Below, in pieces: positions 8,170-17,132 of a DNA stretch of 64,000 nt. A program made the translations under genes and the position numbers. Where the stretch lies: the NCBI GenBank assembly GCA_902362435.1, contig CABIWW010000012.1, positions 1-64,000 on the forward strand, written 5' to 3'. The notes beneath the pieces were generated by a model. That model did no database searches. It was given only the letters and a program-made list of their open reading frames with translations, and was not told where the DNA came from. Source of the DNA: Eubacteriaceae bacterium (GTDB taxonomy: Bacteria; Bacillota; Clostridia; Peptostreptococcales; Anaerovoracaceae). Numbering within the stretch: the first letter of the stretch is position 1; each line of letters opens with the position of its first letter.

Positions 8170-9861
8170 ATGTCCTTTGACGGCATCGTAACATATGCAG
8201 CTGCAAAAGAATTCAGAGACAGGCTCTCCATGGGTAAAATAGAAAAAATATATCAGCCCCAGCCTGAGCAGCTTTTATTCATAATACATACAAAACAGGG
8301 AAAGCAGCGGCTTTTCATATCCTCAGCAGGCAATCATTCCGCCGCATATCTGGTGGACAAGACCCCTGAAAATCCCGTGAACCCGCCTGTTTTCTGCATG
8401 GTGCTCAGAAAGCACCTGAGCGCCGCCAGGATAACCGATATCCTGCAGTACCAGAACGACCGAATCATTGAAATACTGATGGAAACAGTCAATGAGCTCG
8501 GATTTTCCGTCAACAAGAAACTGATAATAGAGATAATGGGCAAGCACAGCAACGTACTGCTGATCGATATGGCGAGCGGAAGGATAATAGACAGCATCAA
8601 GCATGTGTCGATAGACGTCAACAGAGCCAGACAGGTGCTGCCGGGCAAGCTCTATCAGTATCCGCCCGCTCAGGAAAAGAAACCGTTTCTCGAGATCACA
8701 GAGTCCGATATGGAACGTCTCACAGCCGGACAGTCACAGCCGGAGCGAAGCGTGCTTTCAGGGATACAGGGCCTCTCTCCTGCGCTGGCCGAGACGATAG
8801 CAGCCTCCGGCAACCCGCATTCATGCTACACGAAGCTGCGCGGAATAATAGATTCGATAGACAGCGGCAAAGCGTCCCCTGTCATATATACTGACGACAG
8901 CGGCAAGCCTGTGGATTTTCACATAACATCGCTCTCCGCGTTCGAGGGTTCGTGCAAAAGGCTTGACTTCGGCACACTCAGCGAAGCCGCAGCCTATTTT
9001 TTCAGCCACAGAGAGACCTCAAACACGATAAAACAGCGCTCGAATGATCTGCTGCGTGTGATAAAGACGCATCTCGACAAGCTCAGACTCAAGACCCAGC
9101 GCCTGAACGAGGATCTGTACAAAGCCGAAAACTCGGAAAAGTACAGGCTTTACGGCGAACTGCTGATGGCAAACCTGCATGTCCCTAAACCGGGCGACAG
9201 ATCCGTAGAAGTCGTCAGCTACTACGACGGGAGCTCCGTAACTATACCGCTGGACCCTAAATATTCGCCTGCCAAGAACGCGCAGAATTTTTACAAGAAA
9301 TACGGCAAATCAAAAACCGCTGTAAAGGAAAAGAAAATACAGCTCGAAGAAGTATCGCGAGAGATCGAATATCTTGAATCCGTCGCATCATATCTCGAAC
9401 GCACCAGGACTATCGAGGAGATCGACCTTCTTAAACAGGAGCTCATAGATTCCGGATTCATCCGCTACAAGAAGACCCGGCGCGAGCAGCCCGGAAAAAG
9501 CAGACCAAAGCCGTACAGCTACACGACATCTTCCGGAAAGACAGTTCTCGTCGGGCGCAACAACAAGGAGAACGACTGGCTGACAACAAAGAAAGCCGCA
9601 TCATCAGACATGTGGTTCCACACAAAGGACATACCCGGTTCCCACACCGTACTGCTCCTCAACGGCGCAGAAGCCTCGGAAGACGACCTGTTCGAAGCGG
9701 CTGCGATCGCTGCTTTCCACAGCAAGGGTTCTGATTCGGAAAACGTTCCGGTCGACTACACTCGTATAAAGTACGTGAAAAAACCGGGCGGCGCGAAACC
9801 CGGCATGGTGATATTCACACACAACCGCACGCTTTATGTCAATCCCGGACTGCCGGAATGA
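8170..9861 (+). CDS. rqcH: Ribosome quality control protein RqcH (NFACT family)
   Basis: RqcH binds stalled 50S subunits and recruits tRNA-Ala to add alanine tails. The 563-residue protein starts SFDGIVTYAAAKEFRDRL, has the NDR motif (QNDRIIEI) of the NFACT-N domain near residue 97, a coiled-coil middle (about 280-430) and a C-terminal NFACT-R domain (WLTTKKAASSDMWFHTKDIP). AAGGAGG lies 8 bases before the ATG. It is divergent from yicC and ends at a strong terminator. Older annotation calls this family fibronectin-binding protein. Confidence 0.94.
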   Translation: MSFDGIVTYAAAKEFRDRLSMGKIEKIYQPQPEQLLFIIHTKQGKQRLFISSAGNHSAAYLVDKTPENPVNPPVFCMVLRKHLSAARITDILQYQNDRIIEILMETVNELGFSVNKKLIIEIMGKHSNVLLIDMASGRIIDSIKHVSIDVNRARQVLPGKLYQYPPAQEKKPFLEITESDMERLTAGQSQPERSVLSGIQGLSPALAETIAASGNPHSCYTKLRGIIDSIDSGKASPVIYTDDSGKPVDFHITSLSAFEGSCKRLDFGTLSEAAAYFFSHRETSNTIKQRSNDLLRVIKTHLDKLRLKTQRLNEDLYKAENSEKYRLYGELLMANLHVPKPGDRSVEVVSYYDGSSVTIPLDPKYSPAKNAQNFYKKYGKSKTAVKEKKIQLEEVSREIEYLESVASYLERTRTIEEIDLLKQELIDSGFIRYKKTRREQPGKSRPKPYSYTTSSGKTVLVGRNNKENDWLTTKKAASSDMWFHTKDIPGSHTVLLLNGAEASEDDLFEAAAIAAFHSKGSDSENVPVDYTRIKYVKKPGGAKPGMVIFTHNRTLYVNPGLPE

Positions 9862-9929
9862 TATCATCCGGCGGTTGCGTCCTTCACAGGATCTCACCAC
9901 AGACTGCCGGCACGTCCGTAATACAATAA

Positions 9930-9979
9930 AAAGGCTGCATCACAGGCGATACTTTCATCGTATCCCTGCTGCAGCCTTT
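9930..9979. terminator. Bidirectional terminator between rqcH and the hydrolase gene
   Basis: AAAGGCTGCA (9930-9939) pairs with TGCAGCCTTT (9970-9979). T runs follow on both strands (GCTTTTT on plus, TTTTTATTG on minus), which suits the two convergent genes. Confidence 0.85.
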
Positions 9980-10058
9980 GCTTTTTATCCGTTTTCGTGA
10001 ATTTTACCGCGCCCTGTCACTTTTACCTGTCATGCACACTGCACGGATCAACGGTACA

Positions 10059-10916
10059 TCACAGATCCTGTGCCCATCCGGCCATCTCTGCTATCACTTC
10101 ATCTCCGGTGCTGGTCTCATTGCCGTTGTGGATCTCATGGAACAGCCCTTCCCATTCGATATACGTCAGATCATCGCCCTGAGCCTGAAGTCTCTCCGCG
10201 ATACGTCTGCTGCCGTTCACATCACAAATCCTGTCTTGGCTGCCGTGCATGAGCAGCGTCGGTATGTTCGCAGCACGCCGGTCATCTTCTGCAGTACCAT
10301 CCTCAAATCCGATACCCTTGTCAAATCCGTCAACGGCGCACAGAGCTGATATCCTGTTGTGCACCATCGGATTATCCTTGAAAGGCTTGACTTTTTCCGG
10401 GTTGCCCAGATTTGCTTCATTGATGTCAGAACCTATAGTAAATGACGGTGCGATCCTGGAAAGCAGCTTGACCGCTTTGTAGAGCAGCGGCGGTACAGGC
10501 CGCACGAGCCTGACCCACGGTGCGGATATGATATATCCCGCCGGATGATCGTTCATCTCGCCTCTCGCTCTGTAGTCGAGGACTATATTGCCGCCCATGC
10601 TGTGACCATAAAGTACGAGCGGCTTTCCCGGATATTTTTCTTCTGCATATCTCAAAAGCTCGCTCACATCGTCCAGCACACTGTTTCTGGGCGCGCAGTC
10701 ACCTCTTTTGCCGAGTGACTCGCCGTGCCCTCTCAGATCGAGTGCACAGACTGCCATATTTTTATCGCGAAAAGCTTCCGCCACCCGATCGAATCTTCCG
10801 CCGTATTCTCCTATTCCATGAACTATGCATATGACCTTCTCCGGATCTTCAAGGTGCCATGAATAACCTCTTATGATCCCTTCTTCAAGGTTCCTTAAAA
10901 CAAATTTGTCATACAT
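10059..10916 (-). CDS. Alpha/beta hydrolase (serine aminopeptidase S33 / lysophospholipase-like)
   Basis: 285 residues. The oxyanion region is CIVHGIGEYGGR, the nucleophile elbow is LYGHSMGGNIV, the acid is probably in HGSQDRICD and the histidine in EGLFHEIHN. This pattern matches monoacylglycerol-lipase-like S33 hydrolases. The start MYDKFVLRN has GAAGGAGCG upstream; the longer frame has no site. It is monocistronic, and the substrate is not predictable. Confidence 0.85.
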   Translation of the reverse strand: MYDKFVLRNLEEGIIRGYSWHLEDPEKVICIVHGIGEYGGRFDRVAEAFRDKNMAVCALDLRGHGESLGKRGDCAPRNSVLDDVSELLRYAEEKYPGKPLVLYGHSMGGNIVLDYRARGEMNDHPAGYIISAPWVRLVRPVPPLLYKAVKLLSRIAPSFTIGSDINEANLGNPEKVKPFKDNPMVHNRISALCAVDGFDKGIGFEDGTAEDDRRAANIPTLLMHGSQDRICDVNGSRRIAERLQAQGDDLTYIEWEGLFHEIHNGNETSTGDEVIAEMAGWAQDL

Positions 10917-11159
10917 GATCAAAACGCTCCTTCTATGCGATCTTAAAACATCAGACGACAGCATACCTCAACCTCACCATACGGATCATCCGGCAACGCC
11001 AGTGTCCGGAACATTACAGCAAACCGCGTGTATATTACATTCATATCAAGTTATGCTTGCTTTTCATGTGCAGTTTAAATAAACTCTAAATACAGCTCCG
11101 GCAAGAGGCAGCGACGAAGTCACGCAAGGTTCCATTCTCTTAAGAAAGGAGGGCGCACT

Positions 11160-11297
11160 ATGAAAAAGTCTTGTACATTATGCGGCTGCATTTACGGCGA
11201 TATGCTGACATTCAAAACCGGCCACGTATGCGAAGACTGTCTTCAGCAGCTGAAATCTGATTTTCAGGTTGACAGTCAGGTGCGAGCCAGGGACTAA
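11160..11297 (+). CDS. Small CxxC...CxxC protein, 45 residues
   Basis: A strong AAGGAGGG site precedes an ATG opening a 45-codon frame. The product reads MKKSCTLCGCIYGDMLTF, KTGHVCEDCLQQLKSDF and a short polar end. CTLC and CEDC would make a compact zinc ribbon. It is separated from both neighbours and has a plausible promoter upstream (TTGCTT, 17 bases, TAAACT at about 11060-11090). I do not recognise a named family. Confidence 0.65.
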   Translation: MKKSCTLCGCIYGDMLTFKTGHVCEDCLQQLKSDFQVDSQVRARD

Positions 11298-11311
11298 TCA
11301 GGTACCGGACC

Positions 11312-11938
11312 TTATCTTCTTCGTCGCTTCCTGCCGGAGTTCCTGCGTTTCTCCGCTTCTATGCGCTTTCGCGTCTTCGGCTTCATCACCGAATATCCGA
11401 AACGGCCGATCTCCTTTTTCTGAAGTGCAAAGTAGTGCCCGTGGTTGTATGCTACGAGGCCTGCCTCATCAAGACACAGCTTTCCTGTTTCGTCCATCAG
11501 GCTGTCGTCCACCGAAACACTGACTATCTCCGCAATGAACATATCGTGCGTCGGATATTCCTTCATCTCCATCACTCTGCACTCTATATTCACCGGCGAT
11601 TCTTCTATCGACGGACAGCTGACCTCTTTGCTCTCCGCAGCAGTCAGCTTCATCTCTTTGAATTTATCCACATCGCGACCGGACCTGACTCCACAGTAAT
11701 CAGCCGCAAAAGCCAGCTTTTCCGTAGTCAGGTTTATCACGAATTCGCCTGTTCTTTCTATTATATCGTGTGAATACCTTGATTTTCTCACCGACACATA
11801 TGTTATCGGCGGATCCGAGTTTATGATCCCGGTCCAGGCTATCGTGATTATATTGTTCACCGTATCGTCACCGCATGATACCATCACAGCCGGCACAGGG
11901 TTGAGCATGGTACCCGGTTTGAATACTGTCTTTGACAT
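11312..11938 (-). CDS. Flavin reductase family protein
   Basis: 208 residues of the FMN-binding split-barrel (DIM6/NTAB) type: NIITIAWTGIINSDPPITYVSVR and FVINLTTEKLAFAADYCG are family features. Members bind FMN and often reduce flavins with NAD(P)H. The C-terminus has an unusual very basic tail (RRNSGRKRRRR). The chosen ATG has AAAGGGAG upstream. It follows rluD by 29 bases and may be co-transcribed. Confidence 0.85.
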   Translation of the reverse strand: MSKTVFKPGTMLNPVPAVMVSCGDDTVNNIITIAWTGIINSDPPITYVSVRKSRYSHDIIERTGEFVINLTTEKLAFAADYCGVRSGRDVDKFKEMKLTAAESKEVSCPSIEESPVNIECRVMEMKEYPTHDMFIAEIVSVSVDDSLMDETGKLCLDEAGLVAYNHGHYFALQKKEIGRFGYSVMKPKTRKRIEAEKRRNSGRKRRRR

Positions 11939-11967
11939 CTTTATCTCCCTTTCACATATACCAGCCG

Positions 11968-12918
11968 TCATTTTCTCAGTTTCGCCAGTACGTCTTCAAA
12001 ATCCTGAGGCAGCGGGCTGTTGAATTCCATGTATTCGCCCGTAACAGGATGCACAAATCCGAGGACTCCGGCATGCAGCATCTGGCGCTTTGCACCATAT
12101 CTGTTCTTTGCCGGGCCGTAAAGCGTATCGCCGAGCAGCGGGTGTCTGATATACGCCATATGCACTCTGATCTGGTGAGTCCTTCCCGTCTCAAGGACTG
12201 CTTCCACAAGTGTAAAGCCGCCGAATCTCTCAAGCACGCGATAATGTGTTACCGCATTTTTGGAGTTCGTATAAACGACGGCATTCCTTAGCCGGTTTCC
12301 GGGGTCACGCCCGATCGGCTTGTCTACAGTACCCTCGTCTTCCTTTATATTGCTGTACACTATAGCTTTGTACCTTCTCGTTATCGAATGCTCTGCGAGC
12401 TGAGCAGACAGCGCATTGTGAGCTCTGTCAGTCTTTGCCACCATCAGAAGACCGCTCGTATCCTTGTCTATCCTGTGTACTATGCCCGGACGTATCACTC
12501 CGTTTATCGATGAAAGCGCATCGCCGCAGTGATACATCAGCGCATTCACCAGTGTTCCCGAATGGTTTCCCGGAGCCGGGTGGACAACCATGCCTGCAGG
12601 TTTGTCCACAACGAGCAGCTCATCATCTTCATATACTATATCGAGCGGGATATCTTCAGCCTCGACCTCAAGCCGCTCCGGCTGAGGTATCGCTATTTCC
12701 ACGATATCACCTGCGACAGCCTTGCGCTTCTTTTCACTGCACGGATCGCCGCCGACAGTGATACTTCCGTTTTCGAACAGCTTCTGTATAAAGCTTCGCG
12801 AATACTCCGGCATCATTCCTGCCAGTACTGAATCGAGACGTTTTCCGCTCATTTCTTCAGCGACCGTGAGCTCTACCTTCTGTTCACCTTTCAGGTTTTC
12901 ATTTTCTATGATGCTCAT
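11968..12918 (-). CDS. rluD: RluD-type 23S rRNA pseudouridine synthase
   Basis: 316 residues with an N-terminal S4 domain (RLDSVLAGMMPEYSRSFIQKL) and the catalytic motif HRIDKDTSGLLMVAKT, where the Asp is the nucleophile. Members isomerise uridines in 23S rRNA helix 69. It overlaps the end of lspA by four bases, the usual lspA-rluD pairing. RluD versus another RluA-family specificity is not settled by sequence alone. Confidence 0.9.
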   Translation of the reverse strand: MSIIENENLKGEQKVELTVAEEMSGKRLDSVLAGMMPEYSRSFIQKLFENGSITVGGDPCSEKKRKAVAGDIVEIAIPQPERLEVEAEDIPLDIVYEDDELLVVDKPAGMVVHPAPGNHSGTLVNALMYHCGDALSSINGVIRPGIVHRIDKDTSGLLMVAKTDRAHNALSAQLAEHSITRRYKAIVYSNIKEDEGTVDKPIGRDPGNRLRNAVVYTNSKNAVTHYRVLERFGGFTLVEAVLETGRTHQIRVHMAYIRHPLLGDTLYGPAKNRYGAKRQMLHAGVLGFVHPVTGEYMEFNSPLPQDFEDVLAKLRK

Positions 12919-13382
12919 TGCTCAGCCCTCTTTCCTTCCAGAAAAATGACATCCAGAAGAAGCAGTCCGCATCCCACGCATATGAAGATGTCCGCCACAT
13001 TGAACACCGGGAAATCGATCCCCGGTATGAACCTGCAATCAAACATATCTACCACATGCCCGCGTGCGATCCTGTCTATCAGATTGCCTATGCCTCCGCC
13101 GCATATGAATGCGACCGAAGTGAGCGTCACTCTGCTCCATTTCGTCCTCTTGATCCATATCGAAGCAAGCCCTGCAGCCAGTACGACGGCCGGAAGAGCG
13201 ACCAGTATGATCCACTGCTGCTCCCACATGCTGAAAGCCGCCCCGCGGTTCTGAACGTATGTGAGATGGAACACGTTTTCGACAAGAGGTATCGTCTGCC
13301 CCGTATACATGCCGGTCAGTACCGCATATTTAACGATCTGATCCAGTACGATTATGCCTGCAGCGATAAAATAATAAACCAT
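12915..13382 (-). CDS. lspA: Lipoprotein signal peptidase (signal peptidase II)
   Basis: A membrane aspartic protease with four helices. The catalytic blocks are visible: VQNRGAAFSM, GGIGNLIDRIARGHVVDMFD and PVFNVADIFI. I place the start at MVYYFIAAGI (155 residues) because a perfect AAAGGAGGAGG lies right after the divIVA stop; the frame also opens at 13439, inside divIVA. A hairpin sits between that ribosome site and the ATG (see separate entry). It follows divIVA and overlaps rluD. Confidence 0.92.
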   Translation of the reverse strand: MVYYFIAAGIIVLDQIVKYAVLTGMYTGQTIPLVENVFHLTYVQNRGAAFSMWEQQWIILVALPAVVLAAGLASIWIKRTKWSRVTLTSVAFICGGGIGNLIDRIARGHVVDMFDCRFIPGIDFPVFNVADIFICVGCGLLLLDVIFLEGKRAEQ

Positions 13383-13393
13383 ATACAGAAAAC

Positions 13394-13409
13394 GGGGCGT
13401 TACCGCCCC
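13394..13409 (-). promoter_or_regulatory. GC-rich hairpin between the lspA ribosome site and start codon
   Basis: GGGGCG-GTAA-CGCCCC, a six-pair stem with a GNRA tetraloop, lies immediately after AAAGGAGGA and is followed by GTTTTCTGTAT and the ATG. Folded, it brings the ribosome site to about 10 bases from the ATG. With the four T after it, it could alternatively act as a weak terminator between divIVA and lspA. Confidence 0.55.
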
Positions 13410-13416
13410 TCCTCCT

Positions 13417-14034
13417 TTAATATTTTGGATTTTTGACATTTCTCAGAGTCTCCTGTCCCGATGCCTGTCTGCGCATCGCCGGATACCTTGTAGTCTCCGG
13501 ACTCACCTTCACAGGCTCCTCCTGTACCGGAGCAGGATTCATCATCTCCGGCAGGTCGTCAAAGTCATCGATCCCCAGTTCAGGGAACATCTCTCCGCTG
13601 AGAGATTCGAACCGCTGCAGCTCCGACTGGAGTAGCTTCTTGTATCTTGAGCGGAAATCGATGAATCTGTTTTTCATCGCTTCGCTTTCTTCAGCTATCC
13701 TGTCAGCATTGTCTTTAGCCTCTTTCTGAAGGAGCTGGGCGTCAAGCTCCGCGTTTTTGAGCAGTATATCCGCGCGCTTTTCCGCACTCGCCGAAATATC
13801 GGACATGAGCGCCTTTGCAGCTTCAAGAGTCTCGACTACTGTGTTCTCCGAAGATCTGTATCTCTCAAGCTCCTCGACAAGCCTGCTGTTTTCTTCTTTG
13901 ACAGTCCTGAGTTCACTGAGAAGGCGTTCCAGATCCACTGTTATCTCATCAAGAAACTGATTCACGTCATCTTCTTTGTATCCTCTTACCGCTCTTCCGA
14001 ATTCCTTTTCCTGAATGTCTATCGGTCTGATCAT
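13417..14034 (-). CDS. divIVA: DivIVA-domain protein
   Basis: 205 residues. The N-terminus (MIRPIDIQEKEFGRAVRGYK, then VNQFLDEI) is the DivIVA membrane-binding domain, followed by a long coiled coil (about 30-150) and a Pro-rich, low-complexity end. DivIVA/GpsB proteins mark curved membrane and division sites. Placement after sepF in the yggS-sepF-divIVA order supports the call. Confidence 0.92.
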   Translation of the reverse strand: MIRPIDIQEKEFGRAVRGYKEDDVNQFLDEITVDLERLLSELRTVKEENSRLVEELERYRSSENTVVETLEAAKALMSDISASAEKRADILLKNAELDAQLLQKEAKDNADRIAEESEAMKNRFIDFRSRYKKLLQSELQRFESLSGEMFPELGIDDFDDLPEMMNPAPVQEEPVKVSPETTRYPAMRRQASGQETLRNVKNPKY

Positions 14035-14043
14035 TTTGTCCTC

Positions 14044-14541
14044 CTACTTCCAAGGGTTCATATCGTCTGCGTTCTCACCTGTAAAGCTGTACGGCTTGTT
14101 CTCTCCCTCTGCGAATATCGAAACATTCTCCGGAGCGAAAACGAAGATATTGTTTGCTACCTTCTGGACGTTTCCGTTGAGCGCATACGTCGCTCCGCCC
14201 AGGAAGTCGAATATCTTTCTTGCAGTATCTGCATCGAGTTTTTCGAGGTTCACGATTATCGGCTTTCTGCTCTTGAGACTGTCAACGAGCTTGGAACACT
14301 CGTCGAATCCCTTAGGCTCTATGACCATGAGCTTGAATGTGCTCGTTATAGCCTTTACGGTACGGTTCTGCATCGACACCACATTGTCGCTGCCGCCGTA
14401 TCTCGACTGAGAAGTGAGCGGTGCTCTCGTCTCTACAGTCTTGCGGTCATATCCGTATTCTTCCTCTTCTGCGTCGAAATCGTCCTCATCATACTCTTCT
14501 TCGATACCGACCAGATCTTTAATTTTATCAATAACGCTCAT
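14044..14541 (-). CDS. sepF: Cell division protein SepF
   Basis: 165 residues. An acidic linker (EEEYDEDDFDAEEEEYG) precedes the SepF fold with KSRKPIIVNLEKLDADTARKI and FLGGATYAL. SepF anchors FtsZ rings to the membrane through its N-terminal amphipathic helix (MSVIDKIKDLVG). It lies 9 bases after yggS. Confidence 0.95.
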   Translation of the reverse strand: MSVIDKIKDLVGIEEEYDEDDFDAEEEEYGYDRKTVETRAPLTSQSRYGGSDNVVSMQNRTVKAITSTFKLMVIEPKGFDECSKLVDSLKSRKPIIVNLEKLDADTARKIFDFLGGATYALNGNVQKVANNIFVFAPENVSIFAEGENKPYSFTGENADDMNPWK

Positions 14542-14550
14542 GTTTACCTC

Positions 14551-15252
14551 CTAAACTTTACTGTAGTCTCTTTCTCCGAATATCGCACTTCCTACTCTTA
14601 CAAGATTCGATCCGGCTTCTATCGCTACCGGGAAGTCGTGTGACATTCCCATCGACAGATATCTGAAATCAAGATTAGGATGATCGATAGTGCTGAACTG
14701 ATCATACTGCTCCTTCACACTGTCGAAATACTTTTTGATATCTTCGGGATCGTCTGCATAAGGCGCGATGCACATCAGACCTCTTATCCTGATGTTTTCA
14801 CAACTGTCGAGTATCTGCATTATCAGACCCTCTGTCTCTTCCGTGGATATGCCGAACTTGCTTTCCTCCTGCGCAGAATTCACCTGCAGCAGTATATCCA
14901 TCGTGATACCGCATGCCGCTGCACGCTTGTTTATCTCGGCAGCCAGCTTGTACGAATCGACAGAATGTATCATCGAGACCTTGTCTATGATATATTTCAC
15001 CTTGTTCGTCTGCAGATGCCCTATCATATGCCATCTCACAGGCTTTATATCGTCGTACTTGTCCATTATCTCCTGGACCTTGTTCTCGCCTATATCAGTC
15101 ACTCCGGCTTCTATCGCTATGTTGATCTCTTCCGGAGTCCTCGTTTTGCTGACAGCTACCAGCAGGACGTCATCCTGCGATCTTCCGCAGCCTTCTGCGG
15201 ACTGTCTTATCTGCTGTCTGACTTTCTCAAGATTTCCTCTTATGTCTTCCAT
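14551..15252 (-). CDS. yggS: YggS/PROSC-type PLP homeostasis protein
   Basis: 233 residues of the alanine-racemase-like barrel, with the PLP lysine in LLVAVSKTRTPEEI and the phosphate site near RGLMCIAPY...FRYLSMGMSHDF. It keeps free pyridoxal phosphate in balance. I use the ATG with AAAGAGGGGG upstream; eight further codons are open. It belongs to the hlyD-yggS-sepF-divIVA cluster. Confidence 0.94.
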   Translation of the reverse strand: MEDIRGNLEKVRQQIRQSAEGCGRSQDDVLLVAVSKTRTPEEINIAIEAGVTDIGENKVQEIMDKYDDIKPVRWHMIGHLQTNKVKYIIDKVSMIHSVDSYKLAAEINKRAAACGITMDILLQVNSAQEESKFGISTEETEGLIMQILDSCENIRIRGLMCIAPYADDPEDIKKYFDSVKEQYDQFSTIDHPNLDFRYLSMGMSHDFPVAIEAGSNLVRVGSAIFGERDYSKV

Positions 15253-15272
15253 TGCTAATCCCCCTCTTTGGA

Positions 15273-16301
15273 TCATCCGCCGTTTTCAGAGTTCTCTTTT
15301 TTCTGATCTTCCTTCAGTGCGCCTGCCGGATGCTTGAGCACCTCGTCATATACATCGACGGTGTATACCTGATTTCCTTCATCGTCATAGAACGTCGATG
15401 TCTCCAGCACTGATTTCTTATCATCGCTCGAAATTATTTTTACTCTTGTAAAGATGTATGCGCCGTTTTTATCTTTGACGTAAACACCCTTGTTGCCGTC
15501 TTTCTCGACTATACATTTATTGTAAACTATAAGGCCTTCATTATCACTCGTAACGATGGACATGTCCTCCGCTCTGCTTTCACAGAAAGCCTTGTAGTAC
15601 ACATCCAGATAGAACACCACTCTGTAGTCGCTGCCGTCTTTCTTTACACTGTAAACAGTCGCGTCAACAGTGCCCTCGGGAAGCTCGAGCGATACTCCTC
15701 GCCCCTCTGAATATGATTCTACCACATCCTTGCCCACCCAGCAGAGCACATACCATTTGTCATCTGCCGAGATTTTGTACACAGGCTCGCCCTTTATAAC
15801 AGAATCACGCTCCAGTGAAACCGAACCGTATGACAGCTGTTCGACCTTGTCGCGCTCTATCTTGTCCAGGTTTCCGATCGAGAAATATTCCTCGTAGCCG
15901 TCTATCGTCAGACTGAACACGCCGCTTATCGGCGCATTGTAATCTTCTGAAAGTCCTTCATAGCCTTTGAGCCTGTCAGTGTACTTGCTGAATCTGGATT
16001 CTTTACTGCTTTTTTCACCGGCCTCCACCGAAACCACCGGATGCCCTTTTTTGACTGCAGTTCCCTTTCCCACCAGATACTGCACTTTTCCGGACTCAGG
16101 AGCTATGCCAATATATTCATCCTTTATAAAATATCCTTTAGTCTCGTACGAAACTTTTAGCGTGCCCGGTTCCAGCACCTGCGTGGTCTCAAAGATGTCC
16201 GTCACTTTAGGTAAAACTTCAACAACGATATATAGTATAAGCAATGCCGCTATGTAAACAGATATTGCCTTTTTTGTCTTCTTACTGAGTTTGATTTTCA
16301 T
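15273..16301 (-). CDS. HlyD-like membrane-anchored protein
   Basis: 342 residues with a single N-terminal helix (AISVYIAALLILYIVVEVL) and an outside domain in which GKVQYLVGKGTAVKKGHPVV resembles the lipoyl/barrel-sandwich part of HlyD adaptors. No efflux pump gene is next to it; such genes are often found upstream of yggS-sepF in Clostridia, so a role near the division machinery is possible. The C-terminus is charged. Confidence 0.75.
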   Translation of the reverse strand: MKIKLSKKTKKAISVYIAALLILYIVVEVLPKVTDIFETTQVLEPGTLKVSYETKGYFIKDEYIGIAPESGKVQYLVGKGTAVKKGHPVVSVEAGEKSSKESRFSKYTDRLKGYEGLSEDYNAPISGVFSLTIDGYEEYFSIGNLDKIERDKVEQLSYGSVSLERDSVIKGEPVYKISADDKWYVLCWVGKDVVESYSEGRGVSLELPEGTVDATVYSVKKDGSDYRVVFYLDVYYKAFCESRAEDMSIVTSDNEGLIVYNKCIVEKDGNKGVYVKDKNGAYIFTRVKIISSDDKKSVLETSTFYDDEGNQVYTVDVYDEVLKHPAGALKEDQKKENSENGG

Positions 16302-16340
16302 TATTTTATTCTACACCAAAGGTCTGCTGCTTGCAATGCG

Positions 16341-17084
16341 CTATCCTTCTGTTTTCATTATTTCTTCCAGTATTTTTTGTTCTTCCTTTGAAAGATTTCT
16401 GTTTTCATTCACATACTTTTCAAAAAGATCCGGCCTGCGTTTTTTCGTAAGTTCAAGAGACTGCCTGAACTTCCACAAAGCTATCAGTTTATGATTTCCG
16501 CTTACCAGCACTTCGGGAACATTCAGCCCTCTGTACTCCCTCGGTTTCGTATACTGCGGGTGCTCCAGCAGCCCCGAATACACCGATTCGTCCATCGCCG
16601 AGTTTTCATTGCCCAGCACGCCAGGTATCAGCCGCGCCACGGAATCGATCAGAACCATCGCCGGCAGTTCGCCTCCGGTTAGAACGTAATCGCCAATCGA
16701 GACCTCTTCTATGCTCCAGTGATCGAGCACTCTCTGATCCAGCCCTTCGTAATGCCCGCAGAGTATCACGAGCTCGTCGAGCGAAGAAAACTGCTGTATC
16801 ATCTCCTGATCCAGTATCCTTCCTCGCGGAGACATGTATATCACTTTTTTGTGCTCCGCTTCCACCGACTCCAGTGCACCGAAGACAGGATCTGCCATCA
16901 TGACCATGCCTCCGCCTCCGCCGAACGGATAATCATCCGCTTTGTTGTGTTTGTCATTGCTGAAGTCGCGTATATCTGTAAGATTTATCTCAAGTATCCC
17001 GCTTTCCGCAGCTCTTCCCAGTATGCTGCTGCCTGTGACAGGCACGAACATCTCAGGAAAGAGCGTGAGTACATCTATTTTCAT
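16341..17084 (-). CDS. trmD: tRNA (guanine37-N1)-methyltransferase
   Basis: TrmD methylates G37 using SAM and prevents +1 slippage. The 247-residue protein has MKIDVLTLFPEMF at the start, the knot residues YPFGGGGGMVM and ILCGHYEGLDQRV, and SIGDYVLTGGELPAMVLID. It follows rimM in the rpsP-khpA-rimM-trmD order; rplS, often next, is absent here. Confidence 0.97.
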   Translation of the reverse strand: MKIDVLTLFPEMFVPVTGSSILGRAAESGILEINLTDIRDFSNDKHNKADDYPFGGGGGMVMMADPVFGALESVEAEHKKVIYMSPRGRILDQEMIQQFSSLDELVILCGHYEGLDQRVLDHWSIEEVSIGDYVLTGGELPAMVLIDSVARLIPGVLGNENSAMDESVYSGLLEHPQYTKPREYRGLNVPEVLVSGNHKLIALWKFRQSLELTKKRRPDLFEKYVNENRNLSKEEQKILEEIMKTEG

Positions 17085-17132
17085 AACAATCTCCCGAAAC
17101 GACCCTGAAACTCATAAAGTCCGCTTTCACTT

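Noticed and set aside
13383..13439. Upstream ATG extending lspA into divIVA
   Set aside because: The strong AAAGGAGGA lies after that ATG, and the shorter form has normal LspA length.
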